DNA of 64,000 bases from Heliocidaris tuberculata (taxonomy: Eukaryota > Echinodermata > Echinoidea > Camarodonta > Echinometridae): NCBI GenBank assembly GCA_025618425.1, contig CM046835.1:17851332-17915331 (forward strand). Reading direction: 5' to 3'. Positions 35,316 through 47,036 of the stretch are shown here, piece after piece. Positions within the stretch are counted from its first letter, which is position 1. Every line of letters begins with the position of its first letter. The notes beneath the pieces were generated by a model. That model saw only the letters and a program-made list of their open reading frames with translations, was not told where the DNA came from and searched no databases. The translations under genes were made by a program, and so were the position numbers.

Positions 35316-36182
35316 ATGGCTACTTTTCCTTTTAATGATGTAAATGATTTTGATTTAAACCTACTTTTACAATTACAGCACAATGCTGGCAACATTTCAC
35401 TTTCTGATGAACAATATGAACGTAATATTTCAAACACTATAAATAACAATCTAGAAGAAATTGAATATACTTTTGATGCCAATGACAATTCTTTTGTTAA
35501 ATCTCGATATTACACCCAGAACCAGTTTGTTAGTAATTCAAAATCGGCTGGAAAGAATGACCTGAATTTTTTACATCTTAATATTCGCAGTGCAAACAAA
35601 AATTTTGACCAACTGACTTCGTTATTAGATAACATTAAAGCAGATTCTTTTGTGATTGCTTTGACAGAAACCTGGTTTACGGATGACCCTCATATTATGC
35701 ATTCCTTGTCTAGGCATAACCTTATCTTTAACAATAGAACAAATAAGCGAGGAGGTGGAGTAGCACTGTATGTTCCAACACACCTGCATTACATTATACT
35801 TAACGAATTAAATTTGATGAGTCAAACGATGGAGACGGTTTTTATTGAAATAACATTACCCAAGAGAAAAAACTTAGTTGTAGGCACAATTTATAGACCA
35901 CCTGCTTCTGCATCACAATACATTTCTACTAGAAATGCAACTATTGCTTTCAAACCCTTTAATTCAAAATAAGCATTGCTTTTTGATGGGCGACTTTAAC
36001 GTTGATCTCTTAAAATGTAAAGAAGCTATTAACTTTTCTCAAGATTTCTTTGACACTCTATTATCATTTTCATTTATTCCACTGATTACTAGACCCACAA
36101 GGCTATCTTCTCACTCGTGTACTTTAATTGACAATATTTTCTCAAATGTTGATAGGGAAACTGATTCTGGCGTCATTCTGTC
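35316..36182 (+). pseudogene. LINE endonuclease domain, N-terminal part
   Basis: The ATG at 35316 opens a frame with the hallmark apurinic/apyrimidinic endonuclease motifs: LHLNIRS (about residues 86-92), the metal-binding ALTETWF, GGGVALYV, GTIYRPP and, after a one-base frame change near 35930-35950, LMGDFNVDLL and SHSCTLIDNIFSN. In active elements this domain nicks target DNA to prime reverse transcription. The frame is then cut at 36182 (in VILS) by a hAT-like insertion. Confidence 0.88.
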
Positions 36183-37324
36183 CAGTGGCGGATCTACGGG
36201 GGGGGGGGGGTTAAGGGGGTTTAAACCCCCCCCCCCCCTTGGGCTGCCAAGTAAACATTTAATGTGCATAGGAATAACACTATTACGTAATACCATCAAT
36301 ATTTCACATGATGACTAGTTAGTTTCAAAGTTGGTAACGGAGGGTTATAATAAATAAACAAGAAAGAATTAAAACCATTAAAACATTTGTGAACATCGCA
36401 TCTAGTCAGGCGTCTATTAACGATTTTTAACGATATGTGATTTGGCCATATATGTTTCAAATTTGTAACGTATGTTACATTAGAGTTGTTTGAATACAAT
36501 TTTGACCTTAAAAATGATTGCTAAGCTCACCCAGAACCTCATATATATATGGTGTAAATTTAAGTTTGCTACCAATTTGGATAGTTGTTACGTATATCCT
36601 ACACACATTTTTTACGTATGATAACGTACGTTTACGGATACATCACGAAAGTTACATCGTGACCTTCAATTGGCTGAATAAGCAACATTTAGTTGAACTT
36701 AATTTTAATTTCTATACTTCACTGGCATGGCCAGTATAACCATTTACATCATAGAGGTTACCTATATTTAAGATTTGTGGTACTATACAAGTCAACATAA
36801 TGTTACACTGTCATAAATCTACCTTTTTATCACGAATCTTTCTTATATTCCCAGTTACTTTTCTTTAGTATCTTGACTTTTAAACATGTGGTTAGAATTA
36901 GACCAAAAAGAAATAACACACACTGGAGAGGAAAATTTCAAGTGCAAATATTGTGAGAAGATATATTATTCAACTCATCTGGTAACTTATTAAGTTGATA
37001 ACCAAACACACGATAACTCTGGATATAACTGTGTATTAAACTGTTACTTGATCTAAAAAGACGTTATTATGGACTGCTTTTTTGGGGGCGGGGATGGGGC
37101 TGTAGTCCCCCCCCCCCCAAATTATTTGGGCAAAAAAAAGAAAAAATAGAGCATGCAAGTATGCTTAAAATCGCAAGCTGGCAACCCTAAAAATCTCCCT
37201 ACTGTGGGAGGGGGGTATCCCCCCTCCCACACCCTCCGCCCCTCGGTCGCTACGCTCCCTCGCAATACCCAGTTCAGCCCCTCAACCCCCCCCCCCCCTT
37301 GGAAAAAAGCTAGATCCGCCCCTG
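36183..37324. mobile_element. 1.14-kb hAT-like element inside the LINE
   Basis: Left end CAGTGGCGGATCTACGGGG, right end TAGATCCGCCCCTG (inverse CAGGGGCGGATCTA). Target CTGTC is duplicated (36178-36182 and 37325-37329), only 5 bp rather than the usual 8 for hAT. Inner edges carry G and C runs and CCCCTTGGAAAAAAGC. No transposase. Confidence 0.85.
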
Positions 37325-37631
37325 CTGTCCGACATTTCTGACCATTGTCCAATATTCGCAAGAATTTTATCTTTCTTTGGGAATAATTCCTACTCTCCCC
37401 CTGTCAAAATGGTGAGGAAAATCACGCCCGAAAAAATTAGAAGACTTAAAGATAAACTTAGTTCACTTAGCTGGGCTGAAGTTTTAGTCAGCAACGATGT
37501 CAACATGTCTTATAATAACTTCATGAGTATTCTTGTCAATTCTTTTAATGAATGTATCCCTCTTGTAAAATGTAAACAAAACAACAAGCGGAAACCACGA
37601 AATCCTTGGGTTAGTAAAACACTTCTATTAA
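37325..37631 (+). pseudogene. LINE endonuclease, C-terminal part and linker
   Basis: Continues the frame interrupted at 36182: SDISDHCPIFARIL contains the catalytic SDH motif of the endonuclease. The frame then runs through a linker (FNECIPLVKCKQNNKRKPRN, then PWVSKTLL) into the next insertion at 37632. Confidence 0.88.
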
Positions 37632-40088
37632 GACCCCGTTCTCACTCACTTTGAAAGTGGACTTTTGGAGCGGTCTATCTAAGACCCGTTCCTCAGGAAC
37701 GGTTCTTAGGTGAGTGTGAACGGTCAAAGTGGTCCAGGAAGTGGTCTTCTGGACCGCTCCAGAAGACCACCTCGGGGAGGTGGTCTTGAGGAACGGGTCT
37801 TATTAAGAGCGGTATGGACCGCTCTAAACGTGCAATGTGAACGAAAGCGTACTTCAACCGGAAGTGAGCCAGTGACGTTCCGCGCACAAAACAAAGCAAA
37901 AGCAATCGATCGGGCAGCCGGTGTCACCGGATGAGATGTCCGTTCGGATGACGTGTCTCCACGGACACCTCATCCGGATCGGAATCAGGACCACGTGTCC
38001 CATATACGGACCAGCTGTCCCCATTTCTTGCGTATAAATTCGCGCGAGCTCACACCGTGTATTCAGTGCGATGCTCGATGCAATTTATTTTGTTCATTTG
38101 TTTCCATCTTTGTAGGCGCATATTATGTGTTTCTATCTCATAAGATTGTTTTTTATCAGCGTTCTTATTTTGGAAATACATGTATGTTTAGGGTGTATTT
38201 TAATCCATTGCATTTTGCATGTTTTCTCAATTATGTTCATAACTGTCATGTAATACATGTAGGTACAGATTTGTTTTTCTTTCTGTTCATCTTTACATCT
38301 TTATTATATAATTTTTTAATCAGTGTTTGTTTTTCTTTCTTTTCATCTTTACATCTTTATTCATTCTTGTCAGTTTTTTTTCTTTATATACGTGCCCCCC
38401 CCCCCCCCTGGCTAAGTGCCTGAATATCATTGCCATAACATATTCTATATACTTTTTAGAAAAGATGATTTTGCATCAAGATTAAACAATTATGCCATAA
38501 ATATTGCATGTAATTTATAACACACAATGAAAAAAAAAGAGGCCAGAGAGAACATAATTCTACTGAGACAATAATACAGATGTGTACATGTATTTCACAT
38601 TTCATCATTTTCCCTCTCTTGCTCCCTCCCCTCCTCACCCTGAAAATAATAGCAAAATAAAGACAATAACAACAGTGGCGGATCCAGGCGGGGGCGCAAG
38701 GGCCGCGCGCCCCCTATAATTTTATTATTATTTTTTTTATGCGACTTTTGCACATGATTTTTTAAAAAAGTCCTCCCCTGCTCGGTCGCTCTGCTCCCTC
38801 GGCGCTGGCGCCCCCCCCCCATTTCAAATTCCTGGATCCGCCACTGTAACAATGAGTAATAAAAAAAATACACAAACAAAACTATCGTAAAGTATTGTAA
38901 TTCAATACATGTAAAGTTTATTTCAAGACATATTCTCTGGTATAACAAGAAAAACACTGTTTCCAACACATTCAAAAAATATGTCTCGCACATCTTCTTC
39001 CCAAGACCAATGTGTGTGCCAAATTTCATGAACATATTTCTTTAAAAATGAGGGAGTAGTTCGATCCGCAAGATTTGTAACGGACCGACCGTGCGCATAT
39101 TCCTAGACATCCCCCTTCAAACTTCATTTGGCAGGGGTATAAAAATTTTGTTATGGTAGTTATTCTGTTATCGTTAGGGCAAGCTAAAAACATGTATACA
39201 GAAAACAAAAAATGGGAAATGGTACTTTACGTCTTTTCCATAAAGAGTTTGACACAATTTTAATATGTCTACCCTTTTAATACATGAAACATATCGTGCC
39301 TAACTTTTATTTCATACATGTGACCAGTATTGTGAACTACATGTATTCTACTCTTTTAGATGGATCAAAATGGGATCCCTACCTGACAGGGGTGTAGACA
39401 GCGGGGTGTGTACAATCACCCCACCCCTCCCCCTATTTTTAGTGACAAAGAAAAATCTCTGCTGGAAATAGAGACTGAGAACAAGATAAGCACATTTCCA
39501 GTTCTTTTTATCTGTAAAGTTTCATCTTTCAAAATTGTGTGGTCCAATAATTTCTACATCAAGTGCAAATTACGTTTTTATTGTCTACTAAATATATGTC
39601 ATGTTCCCCCATTATGCCATTACAGATGAACTTCAAATATGAATAAGCATATCGACGGTATACGTGCTAAGTCAAACTTTTGCTCCGTCGCGTCGCGATG
39701 CATGCAGTGTGAAAGTAATGGGGACAACGAGTCCGTACGTGGACGTTTGTTCCGTACGATCTATTTTGCGGGCAAATCAGGGTGAGATGTCCCCAGGACA
39801 TATGGTCCTGATTCCGATCCGGATGAGGTGTCCGTGGAGACACGTCATCCGAACGGACATCTCATCCGGTGACACCGGCAGGCACGCTACGGTACATCAG
39901 TTTGTATTCCGCGCGAAAAATTTGACCCGCTGAACTGAGCTGCCATAGCAACAAGGCCACTTTGAATCGTGGAGCGGTTTGAGCGAGAAAAACTGCTCGG
40001 AGTGTGAACGCTAGCAAACCGTTCCTCAAGACCCGTTCCTCTGGAGCGGTCTAACTAAGACCACTTTCAAAATTGAGTGAGAACGGGG
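37632..40088. mobile_element. 2.46-kb TIR element with TAA target duplication
   Basis: Left end GACCCCGTTCTCACTCACTT, right end inverse of TTGAGTGAGAACGGGG. Target TAA is duplicated (37629-37631, 40089-40091), the TWA type used by PIF/Harbinger elements. Subterminally a 76-bp segment is a perfect inverted repeat (about 37917-37992 and 39800-39875, beginning CCGGTGTCACCGGATGAGAT), so the copy is young or recently gene-converted. No transposase or MYB-like protein seen. The interior holds a nested hAT MITE. A partial relative of its right end lies at 44350-44540. Confidence 0.85.
38673..38846. mobile_element. 174-bp hAT-like MITE nested in the TAA element
   Basis: Ends CAGTGGCGGATCCAGGCGGG and CCTGGATCCGCCACTG. 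The direct flank TAACAA is duplicated (38667-38672, 38847-38852), a 6-bp target duplication. This is the third insertion layer at this locus. Confidence 0.88.
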
Positions 40089-42071
40089 TAATAGGAAAAA
40101 TAATCTCTATTACAAGTATCGTGCAAATCCGACCGATGCAACACGTGATAAATATGTCAAATATAAAAACATTTTAACAACTCTTTTACGATCTGAAAAA
40201 AAGAAATTTTATTGTTCCAAATTTGAATCGAATTCAGCTAATATAAAAGAAACATGGAAAGTAATTAATGATGTTTTAAATAAGAAAAAAGATCGTAATA
40301 ACATAACTCATGTGAAGATTAATAATACAATTGTTGACGATAATTCTGCTATATAGCTAAAAGTTTCAATAATTACTTTTCAGGAATTGGTACAAATCTC
40401 GCTAACGCGATACCCGGCACTGATAAAAGTTTTGAATATTTTTTAAATAATAAAAATCCAAATTCGTTATTCTTCATTCCAGCTGACACTCATGAAATCA
40501 TAGAAATTGTGAAAAACCTTAAAAATAAAAAGAGTCCAGGATATGACAACATAAGTAATGATTTACTAAAAGACATTATCAATGAGATTGTTATTCCTTT
40601 AGAACATGTCATGAATTTGTCAATTGTCAGTGGTATCGTTCCCGACAAAATGAAAATTGCTAAAGTGGTTCCCATTTACAAAAAAGGAGATCCATCTGAC
40701 TTAGGTAACTATAGACCCATATCTCTTTTATCTTCTATTTCCAAAATCCTGGAAAAAATCATATATAATCGTACAATAAAATTTGTAAGGAGTTTTGACC
40801 TTTTGTCTAATTCACAATTCGGCTTTAGGCAAAAGCACTCAACAACGCATGCAATTCTATATTTTATTAATCACATAACAACTGCTGTTGATGACCATCG
40901 TCACACACTTGGAATCTTTCTGGACCTCTCCAAGGCCTTTGACACCATTGATCATGAAATATTATTGTCTAAATTATCACATTACGGAATAAGGGGAAAG
41001 GCCTTGGAGTCTTATAGAAGTTACCTTATACAGGTATATAGAAAGCAGTTTGTTTCCATAAATGGCTCAAATTCAGATTATAACAACATAACATGTGGAG
41101 TGCCCCAGGGCTCTCTTCTTGGGCCACTACTGTTTATTTTGTATATCAATGATTTTCAGAATTCTTCCAAGGTCCTATCATTTATATTATTCGCCGATGA
41201 CACCAGTGTTTTTTTCTCTCATAAAAATCCCGATACTCTTATAAAATTAATACAATCAATACTGAACTTGGATGTATTCACGAATGGATTTGTTGTAACA
41301 AACTTTCTTTGAATGTCAAGAAAACCCAGTGCATGCTTTTTAGTAATTCAATTTCAGCTTTACCCGGTAATGTCTCTCTCAATAATACTTCTATAGATAT
41401 TGTTGATTCAACGAAATTTCTTGGTCTATTTATAGATAACAAACTTTCATGGAAGAAACATATCACGCATTTATGTAAATTATTATCCAGAAATGTTGGT
41501 ATCATTAACAAACTGAAAATCACTTTTCCCTCCAATATATTACTAAATTTGTACTGTACTCTTATTCTCCCTTATTTGAATTATGGGTTATTAGCTTGGG
41601 GCAACTCCTCTAGAAATTTATTGGATAGATTATTGCTTACACAAAAAAGGATAATGAGAATCATTTGTCATCAAAACAGATTAGCTCATTCAGATCAGTT
41701 GTTTTACGCTAATAAAGTATTAAAAATACACGATTTATACAATCTTCGTCTAGGTTGTTTTATGTATCAACTAAACCGCAACGAGTTGCCAACTCCCTTA
41801 AGTTTATTGTTTTTAAAAAATGAGAGTTTTCAGTTATTCCACGAGACAGGCGTCATCTTACCACCTTCCAATGCTAAGAACTTTGTACAAACAGAAAACT
41901 ATTATTTACACCGGACCATATTTCTGGAATTCTCTTGATGAGTCATTCAAACAGTCACCAAGTTTATTTTCGTTCAAACATAATCTTAAGCTTAGACAAA
42001 TAAACGGTTACAGTATATGTAAGCTGCAGAAGGCTATTCAATGTCCCATCCTTGTCCTTGTGTTGTCTTGA
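40089..42071 (+). pseudogene. LINE reverse transcriptase and C-terminal region
   Basis: After the insertion the frame resumes (NNLYYKYRANPTDATRDKY). A stop/frameshift near 40355 leads into the RT: KNKKSPGYDNIS, YKKGDPSDLGNYRPISLLS, GFRQKHSTTHAI, LDLSKAFDTIDH (first catalytic Asp), GVPQGSLLGPLLF, and FADDTSVF at about 41190 (catalytic Asp pair). Another frameshift near 41278 precedes KTQCMLF and FLGLFIDNKLSWKKHI, and one near 41880 precedes GPYFWNSLDESF. The motifs identify a non-LTR RT of the CR1/L2/Jockey group. Key catalytic residues are retained, but the frame is broken at least three times. Confidence 0.9.
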
Positions 42072-42390
42072 TATATTGTCCTGTTTTGTGTGGTCTTGTA
42101 TCGTGTGTCGTTTTATATCCTGTTTATGCTCTTGTTTCGTTAAATGATACTCTGATATTTAAGTTAGGGAACCTGAATTACAAGCTTTGCTTTCCAAGGT
42201 TTCCTCCACAATACAGCTAGCATTGATTTACTTACCAATTATAGCGTAAATCTCATTTTGTTTTAAAACCGAATTTATGTGCTAGATTTCATTTAATGGT
42301 GTTTCTATATGCTCATAATGATTTTTGTAAACTGAAAGTCTTTGTAAATTATTTGCTGTTATTGTGGAAATAAATGAAATGAAATGAAAA

Positions 42391-42482
42391 TTATAGGAGA
42401 AGAGGGTCGCTATTCATAATACGAAATGAGGGTCGCTATACCCTCATATCGTATTATGAATAGTGACCCTCTTCTCCTATAA
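42391..42482. repeat. 92-bp near-perfect hairpin at the LINE 3' end
   Basis: TTATAGGAGAAGAGGGTCGC and its inverse (with one or two mismatches) form arms of about 42 bp around a TCGCTA loop. It starts directly after the LINE (ATGAA)n tail. Confidence 0.9.
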
Positions 42483-42700
42483 TAGCCACCCTCAATCCGT
42501 ATTATGAATAGCAAACCTATTTCGTATTATGAATAGCAACCCTCTTCTATTATGAATAGTGGTCCTTATGAATAATGATTCTCAATGTGAATTAGGAATA
42601 GTGACCCTCATCTCACATTATGAATAGCGGACCTTCAGGTATAGGAACTTACACGTTATGAATAGCAGTCATTATGACTAGCGGTCCTTACGCCTAGCGA
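42483..42700. repeat. Degenerate ATTATGAATAGC repeats
   Basis: Around eight diverged ~25-bp units of the type CGTATTATGAATAGCAACCC continue one arm of the hairpin. Similar in style to the foldback at 23472-24950 but with a different unit. Confidence 0.8.
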
Positions 42701-42709
42701 GATTGCCCC

Positions 42710-43192
42710 TTTTTTTTGGGGGGGGGGGGGGCAAAGCATTATTAAAGTGCACTTTGGGGTTTTCATTTTGGGGGTTCTGACACTCCCTTCCCGATGGAGA
42801 TTTTTGTCAGTTTTTATATTTTTGGAATGTACATCCACTGTAGCTCTTCCTTTTGACAAAATTTGGTCTCTGTTCTTCAAGGGGGAAATTTTACCCCAAT
42901 TTTAGGGGCCGTCTGACACCCCATCCCGCCGGAAATTTTGTCAGTTTTTTTGTGCTTTGAAATGTCCAGTCATACTACTTCCTAATGACAAAGTTTGGCC
43001 CATGCATGGGGGAGATGGGGTGAAATCGACCCGACTTGGGGGTCTCTTTTGGGCGCTCTGGGGGTAAACCCGACGGCTACGGTCAGTATGACAACCTTTT
43101 CGTCAGTAACTAATAGATGGTCTATATAACTTTACGGGGTCAAATCTTACGGGTAAAATGGGGTGACTATTTCGGGACAGGCTCCCAGACTA
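42710..43192. mobile_element. Truncated second copy of the GGAGCCTGTCCCG element
   Basis: Matches the right ~450 bp of 13556-14714 in the same orientation, including TTGTCAGTTTTTATATTTTT, GGTCTCTTTTGG and the end CTATTTCGGGACAGGCTCC. A G-run marks the truncated left side. The 5-8 bases after the right end (CAGACTAT) match, inverted, those before the left end of copy 1 (ATAGTCTG), so the true terminus may extend a little further. Confidence 0.8.
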
Positions 43193-43979
43193 TCCCTGCC
43201 GGAAAGAACACATAGTCACCACAGTGTGTTCACATAGTCAACATATAGTGAACTCTATGGACACACTGTGAACACAGTGTAACCACAGTGTGGAAACACA
43301 CTTTTCACTGTGTTGTGATACTCACTGTGTGAATCATATAGCAATGACACATAGTTGCCACATACTGAAAACGTTTACACTCTGTGATTAAGCTTCTTCA
43401 CTGTGTTATAATGACATGCACACTGTGTTCACATAATGAACACAATTTACCACATTGTGTTCACATAATTCCACATAATGCCCACACTGTGAAGAAAATT
43501 GACACTGTGTGGCATCATTTCGCCACAGTGTGCCCACATAGTTCCATATAGTGCCAACACTGTGAAGACAGTTGCCACTCTGTGGTATTAATTCGCCACA
43601 GTGTGTTCACATAGTTCCACATAATGCCCACACTGTGAAGAAAATTGACACTCTGTGGTATTATTTCGCCACAGTGTGCCCACAGAGTTCCAACACTGTG
43701 AAGATAGTTTTCACAGTGTGTTCACATCGTTCCACATAATTTCCACACTGTGAAGAAAATTGGCACTCTGTGGTACTAATTCATCACAGTGTGCTCGTAT
43801 AGTTCCACATAGTGACCACGCTGTGAAGGAAGCTACCACCTGGGGGCATCATTTTCCACGGTGTGTTCATATATTGCCCACACTGTGAAGAAGATTGCCA
43901 ATCTGTGGCATTCATTCAACACAGTGTGTTCATATACTCCCACAAAGTGATCACATATTGTGAACTAATTGAACATTTT

Positions 43980-44290
43980 CAGAAAGAAATTAAGAGAAAA
44001 CGACAGAATGATGAAAACAAGGAAAGATAGAAAGATGAAATGACAGAATGATAAAAATAAAGAAAAACAAAGAAAAACGGAAAGATTGAAGAGAAAATGA
44101 TAGAATGATATAAAAACAAAGGAAAACAAAAGAAAACAAGGAAAGATAGAAAGATAAATGATACTATGATAAAAAGAAAGAAAAACAAAAGGAAACAAGG
44201 AAAGATAAAACGATAAAATGATAAACACATAAGAAATCTAAACAAAGAAAAGACGATAGGATGATGAAAACAAGAAGCCTTGGAAAGATG
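43980..44290. repeat. GAAAGA/AAACAA purine-rich low-complexity tract
   Basis: Repeats of the type AACAAGGAAAGATAGAAAGA with a ~60-bp imperfect period. Minus-strand phenylalanine/leucine ORFs here are artefacts. Confidence 0.85.
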
Positions 44291-44311
44291 TAGAGATAAA
44301 CGCATCAGGCA

Positions 44312-44363
44312 GGAAATCAAACCGTATACTGCATACGTCTATGCAGTATACGGTTTGATTTCC
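44312..44363. repeat. Perfect 24-bp-arm hairpin
   Basis: GGAAATCAAACCGTATACTG continues to 24 nt and is perfectly inverted after a 4-nt CGTC loop. The right arm belongs to the fragment of the TAA-target element that follows. Confidence 0.95.
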
Positions 44364-44545
44364 GCGCGAAAAAATTGACGCGCGAAAAAATTGACCCGCT
44401 TACCTCAGCTGCCATAGCAACAAGACCACTTTGCGCGATTTGAGACATAAAAAATGCGCGCGCGGATTGTGAAAGCAAACAAATCGTTCTTCAAGAACCG
44501 TTCCTCTACTAGAGCGGTCTAACTTGGAGCGGTCCAGCAGGGATG
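44350..44545. mobile_element. Fragment related to the right end of the TAA-target element
   Basis: TTCCGCGCGAAAAAATTGAC, AGCTGCCATAGCAACAAG, ACCACTTTG and GTTCCTC...GAGCGGTCTAAC occur in the same order as at 39908-40060 (right end of 37632-40088). The terminal GTTCTCACTCA is missing, so this is a truncated copy. Confidence 0.7.
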
Positions 44546-44625
44546 TTAAAGGCTATGGTTAAAGGCCTCTTAAAGTATACGCAGATTAATCATTAGCTTA
44601 TCATTCATTATTCGAATTCGACAAA

Positions 44626-44857
44626 ATGAGTAAGAAACTGGCTGCAAAGAAGCTTTGGGCTTTGGTATTATTGGGTCTAGATCTATGCACTATGGTTGAG
44701 ACCAAGCAGGTCTCAGTCATGAGTGAGGAATTCATTCCGGACAAGAAGATGTTGGGGGACCCGGCCAGAGAGGGCATGGTCATTTATGGCCGGACAGGGG
44801 TGAAGCCTCCAAAGAATGGATGGGACAGCTACAGGGCGAGAGTCCTTGCCTCCAGTG
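44626..44857 (+). CDS. Exon 1 of a spliced gene of unknown function
   Basis: The ATG at 44626 opens MSKKLAAKKLWALVLLG and continues through KQVSVMSEEFIPDKKMLGDP and GRTGVKPPKNGWDSYRARVL. It ends at a good donor (TCCAGTG|GTGAGTAG) after one base of a codon. Codon use and composition look like real coding sequence, unlike its surroundings. The pattern (a short WALV... strand, SVMSEEFIPDKK, then GW.SYRARVL) recalls the small Tudor-like leader found ahead of BEN domains in some invertebrate proteins; this is a weak impression and no function is claimed. It lies inside the CACAGTGTG foldback. Confidence 0.65.
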
Positions 44858-45923
44858 GTGAGTAGAAAAGGCTCAGTCATTTTTCATATTAGGGTGTCCA
44901 CAGAAATTTTCCATTGACTTGGAGGGTTGACATTTTGGATGAAAATAAAAAAGGCTGAATTCTGAAAATTTTGATGAACAAATTCAAATCTTCTCCGGAC
45001 ACCCTATTCATTATTCTATTTCTAACTTTGTCAAATTAGGATCCACATCATTCAGTCACATAGTCTAGACCCTACATCTTTAGGAAAATCAAAGATGGTT
45101 AGACTAGATTCAAACCATCAATTTATTTTTCACTTAGACCTAGGCCTTTAAAAAGTTCTAAATTAGAGGTCTAGAAGTCTACTCTGAAAATAAATCTAGA
45201 ACCTACTCTCTAACTACACTTGACTTGTGAAGTTAACTCTAAAGAGACTAGACCTCTAGCTTAACATGAAACATTTATCGACAGTTAGATCTCGATAAAG
45301 TTAACATTACCCTTTGGGTGTTGGAGTTATTTTACATCATTAAAATGTCCTGCTTTTTTTCATAAGCTGTCCGTTCTTGTGGAAAATAGAGAACACAGCA
45401 ACATTTAAACTTAAAATTAAACTCAATGCATTAACTTTACAGATGAGATACTTCTAGAACTACTTCTGCTTCTACAGGAATAGACTCCGCAAACGTAATG
45501 CAGATATGAATGTATCATGTAACGTTTGATATTGTTAGATGCTGAGAATGTAGACACATTTTTTCCACAGAAATAATGTGAGTGTGACCACTGAAAAAGA
45601 CTCAAATTTCTTTGAAAATCAAATAATTTCCTAATTAAATCCAATTAATCAATACAGTTCTAATGTTAACTATGAAAATGTAGTCTACATGGTTATGAAG
45701 TATTAACTTAATAGTAAGTAGATCTAGATTCTAACTAGGATCTACGCTTTAACACATTTTGAAGTTTTCCCCTGTGAATATTTGGTACATATACAGAATT
45801 TTGCTTAAAACAAAAAAAAAATGAACGTTTCAAACTTACTTAAAATGCCCCAACTCAAACCAAATTTTTTTTTTCTGTTCCATCAACTCATTTTATCATC
45901 TTATTTGCAAATATCATTTTCAG

Positions 45924-46179
45924 AGCTACTGAGAAACATAGGGACCCCAATTGAAGAGGCAGTGGAGCGAGCACTGGCAAGATACTTTCAGGTGGTAGAG
46001 CAGGTCCTTCTCAACGAGGGCCAACACCAGAACCAGATGCCAGAGCCATCCCAGTCCCACTTCCTGATCCAGTAACAGTAGGACCAGCCCTTCCAGATAT
46101 AAAAGGGAGGCAAACATCACATGCCCCAACTGTCCCACCCCCTGATCCAGTATCAGCAGTTGACAGACCCTGCGATGAG
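45924..46179 (+). CDS. Exon 2 of the same gene, with a frame break
   Basis: Acceptor ATATCATTTTCAG at 45923. Joined to exon 1 in phase, it reads ELLRNIGTPIEEAVERALAR, then YFQVVEQVLLNE, an amphipathic helical stretch. Near 46012-46020 the frame must change by one base to continue as a proline-rich linker (PTPEPDARAIPVPLPDPV, later TVPPPDPVSAVDRPCDE), which then stays open to a possible donor at 46179/46180 (GATGAG|GTTTGT). Without the change the frame stops at TAA 46073. The break is either a mutation, an assembly error or a sign that the gene is dead. Confidence 0.55.
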
Positions 46180-46255
46180 GTTTGTGTTTGAATTCCCAAA
46201 TATTGCACAATTTCTATTATATTTCAGTTGAATAAAAAACCCGACCCCCCCCTTC

Positions 46256-46291
<36 letters not shown>
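46256..46291. repeat. (AC)n microsatellite
   Basis: About 17 AC units in the intron after exon 2. Confidence 0.97.
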
Positions 46292-46292
<1 letters not shown>

Positions 46293-46555
46293 CTTGGGTG
46301 TCGATCACTGAAAATTTACTTAAAGGTAATGTAATCTACATGACTATAGGTTGTACTTGGATTTTTTACTTTGATTCTTCAAAATGATTTTGTTTTATAT
46401 ATGAAATGATATGTGTGAAATCATATTTTCCACTAATTGATGCTCAAAAGATTGTTAATCTTTGGTAGGAATGTTATTTGTAACATCAGCAATTTTCATT
46501 TTTTATATAATGATTTTTTTTTTTTTTTTCTTATGTATTTCTGTTTTTTTTCTTC

Positions 46556-46640
46556 AATAATAATAATAATGAACCATTCTTTTATAGCGCATATCACAAA
46601 AAATGAATTTATTTCCTTATGCGCTTTATAGAAAGAAAAG
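46556..46640 (-). repeat. SINE tail fragment
   Basis: AATAATAATAATGAACCATTC and ATAGCGCATATCAC match the 3' end of the SINE at 28170-28462 (minus orientation). The tRNA-like head is missing. The following 46655-47030 may be another dispersed repeat, but I cannot define it. Confidence 0.6.
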
Positions 46641-47036
46641 AAAGAAAAAGGAAAATAGAGTTATAGGGCAGTAAAACATAAGGCAAAAGTACTTTGACAC
46701 ACAACACAAGAAAATAATTTGTTAAAGAAAGAAAGAAAGAAATGTGTCTTTTACAGACCCTCAAAATGCTTGACTGTATCAGCCTGTCTAAGATTGTTAG
46801 GTAGCTTATTCCACAACTCTGCTGCAGGTTGTTGAAATGATCTTGCACCATTAAAATTTGTCAACACTGAGTGAGAAACTGATTGTCATTTTTACTTAGA
46901 GCGTAGGTTCCTGATACAGGTACGCTGTCTTACTGGAAGCAAATGAAGTTTTTGTAAGATTGGGGTAATGTGATCATGAAGTCTAATGCAAGTTACCAAC
47001 CTTGCAGAGTTTTGGATGCTCTTGCCATCATATCAT

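Larger units (their letters stand above)
35316..42390 (+). mobile_element. CR1/L2/Jockey-group LINE split by two DNA transposons
   Basis: One non-LTR retrotransposon copy occupies 35316-36182, 37325-37631 and 40089-42390. Removing the inserts at 36183-37324 and 37632-40088, each with one duplicated target, makes the reading frame continuous across both breaks. It has an apurinic-type endonuclease, a reverse transcriptase and a C-terminal region, then a 3' UTR ending in (ATGAA)n at about 42370-42390. At least four small frameshifts or stops exist, so it is inactive. No ORF1 recognised; the 5' end is undefined. Confidence 0.88.

Noticed and set aside
43965..44320. Phe/Leu-rich minus-strand ORFs resembling membrane proteins
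   Set aside because: Periodic GAAAGAAA low-complexity DNA; hydrophobicity is a by-product of composition.
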